Source of the DNA: Cinnamomum chago | Taxonomy: Eukaryota; Streptophyta; Magnoliopsida; Laurales; Lauraceae | Reading direction: 5' to 3' | DNA length: 64,000 bases | NCBI GenBank assembly: GCA_038049695.1 | Contig: CP142451.1 | Span: 36,142,501-36,206,500, forward strand | Part shown: positions 1 to 11,800 of the stretch, piece by piece | Position numbering within the stretch: the stretch's first letter is position 1 | How the letters are laid out: every line of letters begins with the position of its first letter | Made by a program: the position numbers and the translations under genes | The notes under the pieces: generated by a model | The model's input: only the letters and a program-made list of their open reading frames with translations | What the model was told of the DNA's origin: nothing | Database searches by the model: none

Positions 1-5
1 AGGAA

Positions 6-13
6 GCCTAGTT
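6..13. repeat. Left 8-bp target-site duplication of hAT copy 1
   Basis: GCCTAGTT at 6-13 is repeated exactly at 8581-8588, immediately outside the right terminus. The pair fixes both element boundaries. Confidence 0.9.
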
Positions 14-29
14 CAAGGATGTAAATGCT

Positions 30-180
30 TCGAAGCGGCCGATATATCGGGCCTGGCGGCCGATACCGCCACGCCACAGAGTATTTATCGGCCGCTACGA
101 AAAAACGCACCGTAGCGGCCGATAATTTTATGTAGCGGCCGCTACGACCGCCACAAAGCGTAGCGGCCGCTACGTTTCCG
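30..180. repeat. CG-rich subterminal palindromic repeats of hAT copy 1
   Basis: This stretch is dense in AGCGGCCG and CCGCTACG motifs. It contains a perfect 14-bp palindrome GTAGCGGCCGCTAC (132-145) and a perfect 16-bp palindrome CGTAGCGGCCGCTACG (159-174). Related motifs recur near the right end (8480-8570) and at both ends of the two other family members. Clustered short subterminal motifs in hAT elements are known transposase-binding sites; a binding role here is inference. Confidence 0.8.
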
Positions 181-387
181 TGGCTTTATAAAGCCCCATC
201 ACAGCCGGCCCTAGCTCATTTTCAAGTGCTTCATTCCATTTTCATATGCTGTGTGCCCCTCCAAACCATCTCATTTTCAAGTTTCAACCACAAGAGCCAA
301 CTTTGAAGGAATCAAACACAAACAAGTGATTAACAACTACAAGTCGACAAGATCCAAGGCCCAAGCTTCCATTCCATTTCCACAAGG

Positions 388-2425
388 TATGTTTTTCTTT
401 TTTATTTTTTTCTAGTCTTTTGACTTTTGAGAATTGAGATCATCTATTCATCTCTTTCTAAGAGTCTACGTATTATAAAAAGCTTCATTGTCTTGTAATA
501 TGATGAGATCCATGTTTCCCTTTCATCATGCACACATATTTTTATTTTTTATTTTATTTTTCTCTACTTTTTATTTTCGGATTTATTTATTTTTTTGAAA
601 AAAAAATTTGAAAACTCATGGACAACCCATGAAACCACTTGGAAATTGCTTGTAAATGATAGATCTATGTTTCCCATGGATCAATCCATCACATTTTCAT
701 TGTTTGTTGATTTTTCTCTACTTTTTATTTTCGAATTTTTTTTTTTTTTGAAAAAAAAAATTGAATGCTCATGGACAACCCATGAAACCACTTGGAAATT
801 GCTTGTAAATAATAGATCTATGTTTCCCATGGATCAATCCATCACATTTTCAATGTTTGTTGATTTTTCTCTAATTTTTATTTTCGGATTTTTTTTTTTT
901 TTGAAAAAAAAAAATTTGAATACTCATGGACAACCCATGAAACCACTTGGAAATTGCTTGTAAATGATAGATCTATGTTTCCCATGGATCAATCCATCAC
1001 ATTTTCATTGTTTGTTGATTTTTCTCTAATTTTTATTTTCGGATTTATTTTTTTTTTCAAAAAAAAAAATTGAATACTCATGGACAACCCATGAAACCAC
1101 TTGGAAATTGCTTGTAAATGATAGATCTATGTTTCCCATGGATCAATCCATCACATTTTCAATGTTTGTTGATTTTTCTCTAATTTTTATTTTCGGATTT
1201 ATTTTTTTTTTGAAAATTTTTTTTTGAATACTCATGGACAACCCATGAAACCACTTGGAAATTGCTTGTAAATGATAGATCTATGTTTCCCATGGATCAA
1301 TCCATCACATTTTCATTGTTTGTTGATTTTTCTCTACTTTTTATTTTCGGATTTTTTTTTTTTTTTGAAAAAAAAAATTGAATGCTCATGGACAACCCAT
1401 GAAACCACTTGGAAATTGCTTGTAAATGATAGATCTATATTTCCCATGGATCAATTCATCACATTTTCATTGTTTGTTGATTTTTCTCTATTTTTTTATT
1501 TTCGGATTTATTTATTTTTTTGAAAAAAAAAATTGAATACTCATGGACAACCCATGAAACCACTTGGAAATTGCTTGTAAATGATAGATCTATGTTTCCC
1601 ATGGATCAATCCATCACATTTTCAATGTTTGTTGATTTTTCTCTAATTTTTATTTTCGGATTTTTTTTTTTTTGAAAAAAAAAAATTGAATACTCATGGA
1701 CAACCCATGAAACCACTTGGAAATTGCTTGTAAATGATAGATCTATGTTTCCCATGGATCAATCCATTACATTTTCATTGTTTGTTGATTTTTCTCTAAT
1801 TTTTATTTTCGGATTTTTTTTTTTTTTTGAAAAAAAAAAAATTGAATACTCATGGACAACCCATGAAACCACTTGGAAATTGCTTGTAAATGATAGATCT
1901 ATGTTTCCCATGGATCAATCCATCACATTTTCAATGTTTGTTGATTTTTCTCTAATTTTTATTTTCGGATTTATTTTTTTTTTGAAAATTTTTTTTTGAA
2001 TACTCATGGACAACCCATGAAACCACTTGGAAATTGCTTGTAAATGATAGATCTATGTTTCCCATGGATCAATCCATCACATTTTCAATGTTTGTTGATT
2101 TTTCTTTAATTTTTATTTTCAGATTTATTTTTTTTTTGAAAAAAAAATTTGAATACTGATGGACAACCCATGAAACCACTTGGAAATTGCTTGTAAATGA
2201 TAGATCTATGTTTCCTATGGATCAATCCATCACATTTTCAATGTTTGTTGATTTTTCTCTAATTTTTATTTTGAGATTTGTTTTTTTTTTTTAATTTTTT
2301 TTTTAAAATATTTGAATACCAATCAAATGTCTTGAAAATGGTTCCTAGATTTGTGATATATGTTTCCTCTAACATGTATCTTTGTTTTTTTTAATTTTTA
2401 ACATACTACTTGTTCATATTTATAG
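388..2425 (+). other. 5' leader intron of hAT copy 1 (proposed)
   Basis: A donor-like CACAAG|GTATGT near 388 and an acceptor-like TTATAG near 2425 enclose the AT-rich tandem array. The transposase ATG follows at 2473. Copy 2 has the same arrangement: CCAG|GTAAGT near 55601 and TTATAG near 56501. Splicing is inferred from the matching sites in both copies. Confidence 0.55.
590..2300 (+). repeat. Tandem array, about 11 copies of a ~154-bp unit
   Basis: The core TCATGGACAACCCATGAAAC recurs at about 617, 770, 924, 1079, 1232, 1387, 1540, 1695, 1849, 2003 and 2159, a period of about 154 bp. Each unit also carries AGATCTATGTTTCCCATGG and a T-run followed by an A-run. The units are very similar, which implies recent amplification or homogenisation. 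The open frames here are by-products of the repeat, since 154 is not a multiple of 3. Hat copy 2 has only a few diverged units at the same place (55750-56420). Confidence 0.92.
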
Positions 2426-2472
2426 TCAGCCAGGTATTCAGACTATCTGTATTTGTCAATTGATAAGTTAAA

Positions 2473-5400
2473 ATGCCTCGTGATATTGATCCCGCATGGA
2501 GCTTTGGTGAGGCAGTTGATAATAATAGGTTGAAAATCAAATGCAAGTTTTGTGGGAAAGTCACCAATGGAGGCATTACAAGATTCAAGCACCATTTGGG
2601 CCACATTTCTGGCAATGTTGCTGGCTGTACTGAAGTACCAAGGGAAATCAGGGAAGAAATGAAAGCTTTGGTTGGCCAAAACAAAGCTAGAAAAATAGAG
2701 ATAAAAGAAAAGAAGCGGCAAGATGTTGATGCTGCCCGCTATGATGTATTTGGAGATGAATACAATGATGAGGAGGAAGATAGACAGATGGAGGCTGCAC
2801 GCCGAGAGTCTTTAATGAGTCAACAAGAAGAACAGGAACATCGTGCATTTGCTGGAAGCAGATATTATGAAGCAGGGGGCTCATCTGCTTCTGTGCCAAG
2901 CAGGGGTAAGGGCATTGTGGGGTCCATGCGTAGGGCATTTAGCACCCGGGAACGGGATGTTGATGTAGAGTTGATCTCTACGGGAAGAGCAGTTCCTCCA
3001 CCTGTTGATCCTCTAGCACATAGAAAAGAGGGAGCTAAACAACCAAAAATATCTAATGTTGTGAAAGGGGTAATGAAGGCTGCAAGAGATAGATTGGCCA
3101 AAGCTACAGCAAAATGGCTAATTCACAAGAACATACCACCTACTGTAGTAGATTCCCCATATTTCCAGACTATTCTTGATGTTGCCGCAGAAGCTTGGCG
3201 GGGTATACAGGCGCCCTCCGTATATGATGTGGGCACTAAATATCTTGAAGAAGAATATAAAGAAATAAAGTCTTGGGTGGAAAAGTTTAGGCCCATGTGG
3301 CAACAGAATGGTGTTACCATCATGTGTGACGGGTGGACCAGTGGCACCCAAACACAATTAATAAATTTTTGGTGTATTCAGTCGCTGGGACCGTCTTTGT
3401 GAAGTCCATTGATGCATCTGAACATAGACGGACAGCCACATATATATATATATATACTCTTATGGATAAAGTTGTAGAGAGTGTGGGAGAGGAGTATATT
3501 GTACAGATTGTTACAGATAATGGCGCCAATTTCAAGGCAGCAGGTTTGAAATTAATGGAGAAGAGGACCCATTTATTCTGGACCCCATGTGCAGCACACT
3601 GCATAGATCTCATCTTGGAAGAGATTGGAAGGAAGACAAAATTGGCTTCATTGATCAAGGCATGTAGAGGAATTAAAAAATTTATATATGATCATTCATG
3701 GGTGTTAAGCTTGATGAAAAGATATACAAATAACCATGCCTTGCTGCGTCTAGGATTAACTAGGTTTGCAACCCATTTTCTGGCTATGGAAAGCCTTGTA
3801 AAGTTTAGAACGGAGCTCATTCAGATGTTTGCATCAGAAGAACGACTTCATTCGAAATGGGGCAATGCAACTAGTGGTCCGGAGTTTGAAGTCCCAAACC
3901 TGATGAGGGACAATAAATTTTGGAAGAAAGTGAGGAAGATATTAAAGGTTTTTTAGCCTTTAGTTAAAGTGTTGCGGCTTGTAGATGGTGATGACAAGCC
4001 GACAATGGGCTTTATATATGAAGCAATGGATCGGGCAAAGCAATCCATTATGGAAAATGTTAGATATCACGAGAAATATATAAAGATCATTGATGCCCGT
4101 TGGAACGATTAGTTGCACCATCCATTGCATGCTGCAGGTGTAATATCCTGTATTATGGGCCAGGATTAGTCTGGCCCAGGTAGCACTTTAGTGGTTCTCT
4201 TTTTGTGAAATTAGTAATACTACTTATTAAGGAATTAGAATTTGGAAAGTGTCCCACGTTTTGTTTTGGGACTGGAGTTGTATAACAACTATAGTGGAGG
4301 AAACTAGAGAAATATTAGGACTTGCCTTCTCCTTATATATTGATGCATAAGCAAACCCACGACCCTATTGTAGTGATTTAAGTTGGAAAAAATTCTGAGA
4401 AAGACTGTGGGCTGCTATCTAGGAGAAGGAGAGGAAGATTGATGTCCTATTCGCATCCGCACATCGCAAAAGCTACAATCACGTATCAAAGGTGAGTGGA
4501 TCTTCCTAATTAATTAGTTAAATAAGTAAGATGTTGATATTGGATTGTGAATTGGACATTCTGTGTTAAGAAAGAACTAATGTGGAAGAAGTGATTTGAT
4601 TATTCTGTATTAAGATGATCTGTTTTGGTTAAGAAGTCCTATGTAATTGAATATGGGAATGATACAAGTAGGATATAATGCAAATCCATGAAATAGGATC
4701 GAATATCTGTTGAAACAGAGTCTGTCGTCAATGGACGTATTGGCTGTTTGTGGGTTGTGGGACCCATCAGTGGACCTGATCGAAAATCACCACCCCACAT
4801 CTGGAAGAGGACTGATGGGCGACCATGGTGGAGTGGGACATCTTGCATTATGATCAGTGGGACCCACTGATCAAGGAAACCAATTACAGATGGCGTGAAT
4901 TTGTACAGAAAACCAGTAACTTCCGTTTTTGGTTTGTGGACCCCAGTGCATGATCTGATGAGGGATCAGATCCATGAGGATGATAGTGTAGTAGTGGTCG
5001 ACCATCACCTAGATGGCTGATCTTGATTTAGTTGAGTGGGGCCCACAGGATACTAAATGTGGAGTGTTGCAGGCGTGAATGAGCAGTCTGATCGATGATG
5101 GTAGTGGGACCCACTAACTAAACCAATCGTGGATTAGGACCCCACGTCTTGAAGTAGATTCAGAGACGATCCCAATGGTGGTGGTCTCATGTGGCCTGGT
5201 CTCCATCTGACCAGTTATCCAGGAACTTCAATTTTGTTAACCATAAGGGTTATTTATCAATTTATTGAGACTGTGGACCCAATAAGAATACCTGATGATT
5301 AATCAGAACCATGGGACTTGAGGTAGGGCATTGGGTGACCATATAAATCAGGTTTGATCATATATCATTCAAGTGGGGCCCATTGTTCCATATACGTATA

Positions 5401-8003
5401 TTAGACAGGCTTTTTATAAGAGTCTGGGAAGAGGCAGAGCTTTAAATAAGACCTGCACTTTATAATAAAATTACATAATAGTCATAAGGCTTATCAGAAC
5501 CTAGAATATGTGTATTATGAGTAATTATATAGATTAATGAGGCCATGATTAATTATACGGATTAATTATACGGATCGTGATTAAGTAACTGTGATCAATT
5601 TAACTGTCATTCATTTAATGCATTAAGATTACTTAATGTTATATTATGTTTGTTTGATGGTGGACCAACCATACTCCAACAACATCACTTATGAGTTGGA
5701 GTGGGGCAATAAACACTGAACTTAGTAAGGTTGGGTCCACACTGTTGATATGTAAATGAGGAAAATTATTAATAATATTGAGTTGTGGTTGTTATGAGAT
5801 GGTGAGGTCCCAAACGTGGGATGATGGACTTAGTGTCCGAGCCGTATAGCGGCTGGTCCATAGGGGACGTGTCCGATGAGACAGGGTCATAGTGACCGGT
5901 ATACATGTATACAATAGGCCTTTGAGGCGTGGTAAGGTGCATGGGCACGGATATATATTTATGGATGTATTATTGTGCATTTAATATATTGATTCAATTA
6001 TGTTAATCATGTGATATTATGTTTTATGCTGCTTATGTAATTAGGAATATTCATTCACCAGTAATACTGATGTTGTGTTGCCCCCTTCAGGTAATCTTAC
6101 TGCGGGTGGGATAAATCAGGATGGCGTTCAGCACGTAGATTTTGGCATGCGTGGCTGAAGAGAGAGAAATATTCATATGAGTGACAGAAGATTTAGCTTT
6201 TGTTTAGCAATTGATTTAATGATTAGTACATTATTATTTGAGTTAGAACATAGGGATTTGGATTATTCAGAGATTTTTGATGTTGTTTGACTTTATTTAA
6301 ATTAATTGGAATTATAGTTGATTTTTATGCCAAATCTCTTATGCGAATAATTTGATAAATTAATGGTATACATTGCCAAGTTATCACGATCCGGATATCC
6401 GACAGGGCCCCGGAATTTGGGTCGTGACAGCAGGTAATTAATATATATCTTTGTTTGTTGAAACTTTTTTGTTTTCCTAACTAATGTATTTATTATCTTG
6501 TTTGCTCACAGGACATTCTACATATTTATAATGTAGGTTATTTTTTGAATCCCGAATTCTATTACCGCAATGTCGAACTACACACCGAAGCAATAGATAC
6601 GGACTTGCGGGTAGGATTACGGGAGGTGATGAAGAAATTGTTAAGTCCAGATGATCAAATTGATGCCATACAAGAGGTGAGTGGGTGGTTACTTAAGAGA
6701 ATTTAATTATGTTGTAGGGGTTTACTGACTTATATCTAATTTTCACATTGTAGATATCTATATATACACAAAGGAGAGGAACCTTTGCTGACCCTCTTGT
6801 GATACGATCGATTGGAAGGATGCCACCTGGTATGACTATGAACAAAAGACATCCACATTGTAGATATCTTGTGATACGAATACAATCTAATTTTCTTTAT
6901 TTATTTTTTGCATTTCAGCTGATTGGTGGATGAATTTTGGAGAGAGTGCTCCACATCTAAGGAGTGCGGCTGTTCGCATCCTTAATCAAACTACAACATC
7001 TTCCAACTGTGAAAGAAATTGGAGCACTTTCTCTTTGATCCACACAAAGGTCAGGAATCGGCTTACCATGCAGAAACTCAGCAAGCTTGTCTATTGTCAT
7101 TACAATCTGAAGTTGAGAAACATAATTAGGGAGAGAAGGGTAAGGGATAGTCCTGATTATTGTCCTATTAATTTGGATCACATATTTAGAGAGGACGATC
7201 CCTTACTCCCACGGCTAGCCGAGATAGAGGATCCACTGCTAGATTCAGATCCGGGGTTTCAGGAAACGGTTCAAGAGTTGATAGGTGAGGACATGGGTGA
7301 GGCACCTGTAGAAGGTCAGCCACCTTAGGGAGAAGGTAACATTAGTAGGACAAGGAGGAGTGGGAAAGAACCTGCTTCTGAGAAAGCTAGTTCCACCACA
7401 GTCTCTTCAAGTAGCCATGGTGGAGGTCCTGGAGGAGATGGAGGAGGAGACAGTGGGACAGGTGGTACTAGTGAATACTATCAACATGATGAAGACGATG
7501 TCATTCCTGTAGAGGAAGTACAGGAGTTGCCTCCATCTGAAAGATTTGATCCAAGCCGTGGTTATCGACGGCGCCGAAGAGATTCACCACCTGGGGCTGG
7601 AGGTAGTACTGAGCAAGGAAATGTGGGTGGAGATTTTGGAGGACAACAAGCAGCATCATGGACTGATTCGTGGAACCCTGGTTACAGTGGACAAGGCCCT
7701 CACACTCAGTATTTTGACTTTTTTCCATATGGTCAAGTACAACAAGGAGAAGAACAGTCTTCAACTTCGGGGTCCTACTCATATGGTGACTATGGTGAAA
7801 CGCAATATGGTAGATATCCACCTGGACCACCTCCACCTCCTCCAAGTTCCTATGATGTGGGTGCGGCTGGCTTCTTTGGATTTGTGGATCCCAATACTCA
7901 TCAATATCAAATTCAATATGGTGCCAATAGAAATGATAATACTGATGGGGATGAGGATAACCATAGCCCCTTGAATCTTGGTAGACATTCCTTTTGGTGG
8001 TGA
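2473..8003 (+). pseudogene. hAT transposase (BED finger, DUF659, hAT C-terminal dimerisation), decayed
   Basis: A DNA-cutting transposase of the BED/DUF659 hAT group. Exons by GT/AG sites and comparison with copy 2: 2473-4137, 6537-6676, 6754-6829 and 6919-8003. The start is MPRDIDPAWSFG with a BED-type finger (CKFCGKV ... RFKHHLGH). The catalytic core shows MCDGWTSGT (first Asp) and VTDNGANFK (second Asp), then TPCAAHCIDLILEEIG. Exon 4 carries the dimerisation motif NCERNWSTFSLIH. The tail (7330-8000) is rich in Gly, Tyr, Gln and Pro. Damage: a one-base frameshift near 3365 in a T-run, and in-frame TAG codons near 3954, 4110 and 7326. The stop near 3954 is shared with copy 2. Intron 1 now contains a solo LTR. 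Confidence 0.88.
4139..6429 (+). mobile_element. Solo LTR, Ty3/gypsy-type, 2291 bp
   Basis: It starts TGTAATATCC and ends GTCGTGACA, and is flanked by the 5-bp duplication GCAGG at 4134-4138 and 6430-6434. No coding sequence of any length is present, which fits an LTR left after recombination between the two ends of a full element. The insertion is just inside the donor of transposase intron 1, and hAT copy 2 lacks it. Related sequence occurs at 29298-31445 (same strand) and 16171-16319 (reverse). Family assignment rests on the neighbouring gypsy protease sequence at 31446. Confidence 0.85.
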
Positions 8004-8759
8004 TCAAGGTATTCCTAATTTCCTATTTCTTTCACTAACTCTCTACTCACTTTGTCATTTCTAAATTGGTGTTGAATGTTGATTGTTGATCACTTCATAG
8101 TTCATTCACTTGATTGAATTTGAACCTTGAATGCTGAAGTATTGATATTTGATTGTTCAATGTTCACTAATGAGTAATGACCTAACTCTTAAGTCTTCTT
8201 AATTCTTATGCCTTTATTTCATGTTCTAATTTTTTTTTAATGAGCTTTCCATTACTTTTTAAGTTAACATGACTAAGAAACATGAATACATGTGAAAAAA
8301 CTAATCATTACTATTATTTTCTATTTATACAGCGATACAGGACCTCATATATTGAGGGCACCGCTACGCCCCCTTTTCTTACTTACTTTTGCAAAAGAAC
8401 CACATTTTCTTTCATTTTACAATTTTCTGGATTTTCTGGAATTTTTTCAGATTTTTTTGGCGATTTTTTAAAATCGCACCGCTACGCCTCTACGTATCCC
8501 CGCTACGCTACGTATCGCCCGCTTCGTAGCGGTTTGGCGGCGGGCCGCTACGCCTGCCGCTACCGCTATTTTCATCCTTGGCCTAGTTCATTAATCAAGA
8601 CTCATAATCAGCACAGGCCCAGCGCTTGGGCTAAATTAGGCCTAGAAATTTGCCCAGGTCCCAAGCCAGTGCAAGTGCTAGTTCTGAAAAAATAAATGCA
8701 TGACTAAACCATTAGTAAGCTACAAGTGCTTCACATATTCTTCACTTATAGAAACTTAC

Positions 8760-8825
8760 AGGGTAGTAATTTCCAGCAACAGGTTGGTTCACTTGAAGGT
8801 TCCAATCTGATCTAGAATCACGGAC
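8760..8825 (-). CDS. Alpha-mannosidase exon 17 of window
   Basis: 66 bp, 22 codons: [22 protein letters not shown]. Acceptor CTGCAG, donor CCT|GTAAGT. No further exon is seen before the left edge; hAT copy 1 fills the following intron. Confidence 0.92.
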
Positions 8826-11800
8826 CTGCAGGTCAATTGAGATTTTCAGTTAGCTATGTTAAGTATCAGCTCAAAAAACTGCACAGAAGCAAAATCTGAA
8901 AAAAAAAAAACATATCTTTTCTTCTTTTACTTGTCTGACAATTAATCCAAAATGAGATCTCTAATAGAAAAGAGCCATAAAATTTTTGGTGGCCGACTGT
9001 GTTGTGGAAGGTGATTCCAGGAATAACGCATTATCTACAGACAGAAATTGCTTAGAACCTACATGATTAATTTGTAGTTAATGAAATTAAAGCTACGGAC
9101 AACCTTCTAAGAAACAACTGTGGACAGCATTCTTGATGCAATTAGTTGGATGGCTCCCTTTCAAGCAACTGCCTTAACTGATGTTTTATTATAAACTTCA
9201 ATTAGAAAAATAATAGACTGATGAAGGGAGAATGGGAGATACTACTTTGATTTTATTTAAAGGACTTCATAAATCTTTTTGTTTTCAAAAGAAAAAATAA
9301 AGTTATATTTTAGCTAATTTGTCAACTCGTTAATTCCATTTCACAGCCATTTCAGTTTACCTCTAAAATAGACATTTTTGCCATTTCCGCATTTCATTTT
9401 CAAAAAAGACATGACCAAAATAAAGATTGAAATAGAAAAAGTCTGAATTAAAAAAAAATATGTATTTACTGATTTAGATCATACTACACTATTATTCAAC
9501 AATTTTAGTGTCCAAAGGACACTTTAATCCCTGAAAATAAAGATTCTCACAATTAAGATACAAAACAGGGAAAGGCTTTTATTTCTATCAAGTCCCTAAT
9601 TTCAACATGTGTTAATCCCTCCCATTGGATTGGGGAGAGGGGAATGAAGGTACATAAACCTGTCCACCCATTTTTCCTACCTTGATTTGAGGATAAATTG
9701 GAAAAGAAAAAAGAAAAAAAATCCAAAATAGTAACATCTTTGCAGCAATAGTCTGTTTTGTCTGTAACTGGCTGGAAAGTTTATATTCTTTCATTTTGAA
9801 ATTTTTTAAATAAAATATACCCCTATGACTAGAAGTTACCCACTTATCCTAATCATTTTTTTACACCTTATTCAACACTTCAAATCAATATAAATTATAT
9901 TATTTTCATCAACCCAAGGAGCTAGATAGATGTTAGGTCCAGCCCATAAATCAGCCCTTGCACATAAGTTGGCCCATGCATGGATAATCATGCAGTCATG
10001 TCGCTGTCATGCATAATCGAATTCCTTCCAAACATGCATAACCAGCCAAAATTCCATACACATTCGATCAATCCAATTATCCCCACATATCATGCATATC
10101 CAACCTTCCGTTATAGGCATGCATGCATATCCAGTCAAACTCATCCGTCATATTACTTTCCTAGCATCCCTATATCATTGCATGAATTTAGCTTTAGTCA
10201 TCTTTGACTGAGATTGTAATAAATGCCTGTGAAGACATTGGTACTAGTATAAAACATGTACTCTCAGATGAATAAAGAAATGAATTGAATATTTACACAC
10301 CAAGTAATCTTTTACACAGAGGACACCCTTCCCCAGCCTAATAGGATCTTTGATCCTATCAATAGAATCCCCGGGCCATGTAAGTGGGGCCTGTAGTTTA
10401 ATGATCCTTGACTGCTTATTCAATTGGCATCCATACGGGCCAAAGGATTTCCCAAATGGAACAATTCAAATTCTTTATTTGATGGATCAATACTACAATC
10501 CACATCCATCATTAAAGAGGCCAAATATCAGATGCTCACAATTACCCAATTGGAAAATTTTGGGGCCATCAATTTATCAGATAAATTATAACACCCCACC
10601 TCTACATGCATGCATGATATTGTCCGCTTTGGCCCACGGGCCTCATAGTTTTTATTCAGATGGGCCTCAACCCATCAAAAGGCCTCATGCAAGGTAAGAG
10701 TGTAAGCTCTACATATAATCCCATTCACTTTCCTCTCTATAGTCAATGTGGGATTCCGAGGCTTCACAATCCACCCCCCTTCAGGCTGCATGTCCCTGTA
10801 GCCTGTCAGCCCTCTTGGCCTGCCCACATGGAAACCCGCCCACTTGCACCGGACCACGACGGGTGCCCACACTCAAACTAGTTGAGAGTTGGCTCTGATA
10901 CCATTTGTAACGCCCCACCCCTACACACATGCATGATATTGTCTGCTTTGGCTCACAGGCCTCACAGTTTTGTTTCTGATGGGCCTCAACCCATCAAAAG
11001 ACCTCATGCAAGGTGAGGGTGTAAGCTAATCCCATTCACTTTCCTCTCTATAGTCAATGTGAGATTTCAGGGCGTCACATAAATAGCCCGGAACCAAAAC
11101 ATGAAGGTCACACATGCATAACAAACCCGAAGGATACTAGGCATCAAGAGTCAGGTTGAGAACCCAATAATTTCTCTTCTAGAAACACCCTCTTGAAAAG
11201 GATTGATTGATCCTTAGCTTCATCTCACCAGACATTGGACTCATAATAAACACACATGTTTTAGCAAAGTACAAATACAATAAAAAAGGACAAGTTGGAA
11301 GCATACCCTTTTAATAAAATCACGTCCGTTAGAATCCGTGTAGAATGTTTTGTTGGTAATCATGGTGGTTGTAATTTGAGTGGCAAGTTCTTTCCCAATT
11401 CCATCATCGATAGGTATAGGCCCAACCTAAAAATAAAGAAATATATTGTTATTCTTGAGACAATTGAAACAAAGTAGCAGTTAAGATTTGTAGATAGGCA
11501 TCCAACATGAAGAGATTTTTGGCACAGATGAGAATGGAATAACAATTACCGCAGAAACTAGTGTAAAGAAGAATATGCACAGGCCAACTAAATCAATACT
11601 AAAAAGGGAATGCTTACAGTGAACTCAATTTCAACATGTTCCTTTGCCTTGTACACTCTGGTTATCTGCAAGCACTTGCTGTTTAGTAAAGAGCAAACAT
11701 GAAATCTATAATAGGACGATAAACAAAAAAGCACCAATATCATGTTGTGCTTCGGCTTTACTGTTAAATCCACAGGATTGTGTGAACCCAAGTTTCTTTC

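Larger units (their letters stand above)
14..8580 (+). mobile_element. hAT-superfamily DNA transposon, copy 1 (8567 bp)
   Basis: The element is bounded by perfect 8-bp direct repeats GCCTAGTT at 6-13 and 8581-8588, the target-site duplication length expected of hAT elements. Its ends form imperfect terminal inverted repeats: the left end begins CAAGGATGTAAATG and the reverse complement of the right end reads CAAGGATGAAAATAGCGG. Inside are CG-rich subterminal repeats, a 5' leader with an intron full of tandem repeats, and a four-exon transposase gene with BED finger, DUF659-like core and hAT dimerisation domain. A solo LTR (4139-6429) lies in transposase intron 1. The element sits in an intron of the minus-strand alpha-mannosidase gene. 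Its coding region is broken, so it is not autonomous now. Two relatives lie at 53373-54071 and 55246-60345. Confidence 0.93.

Noticed and set aside
595-1999. Several 80-120 residue open frames with repeated SWTTHETTWKLL-like peptides
   Set aside because: They arise from the 154-bp tandem repeat. The unit is not a multiple of three and the frames follow T/A-runs, so no protein is supported.
7501-8007. A minus-strand histidine-rich 168-residue frame
   Set aside because: It is the antisense shadow of the repetitive Gly/Tyr/Gln tail of the hAT transposase.
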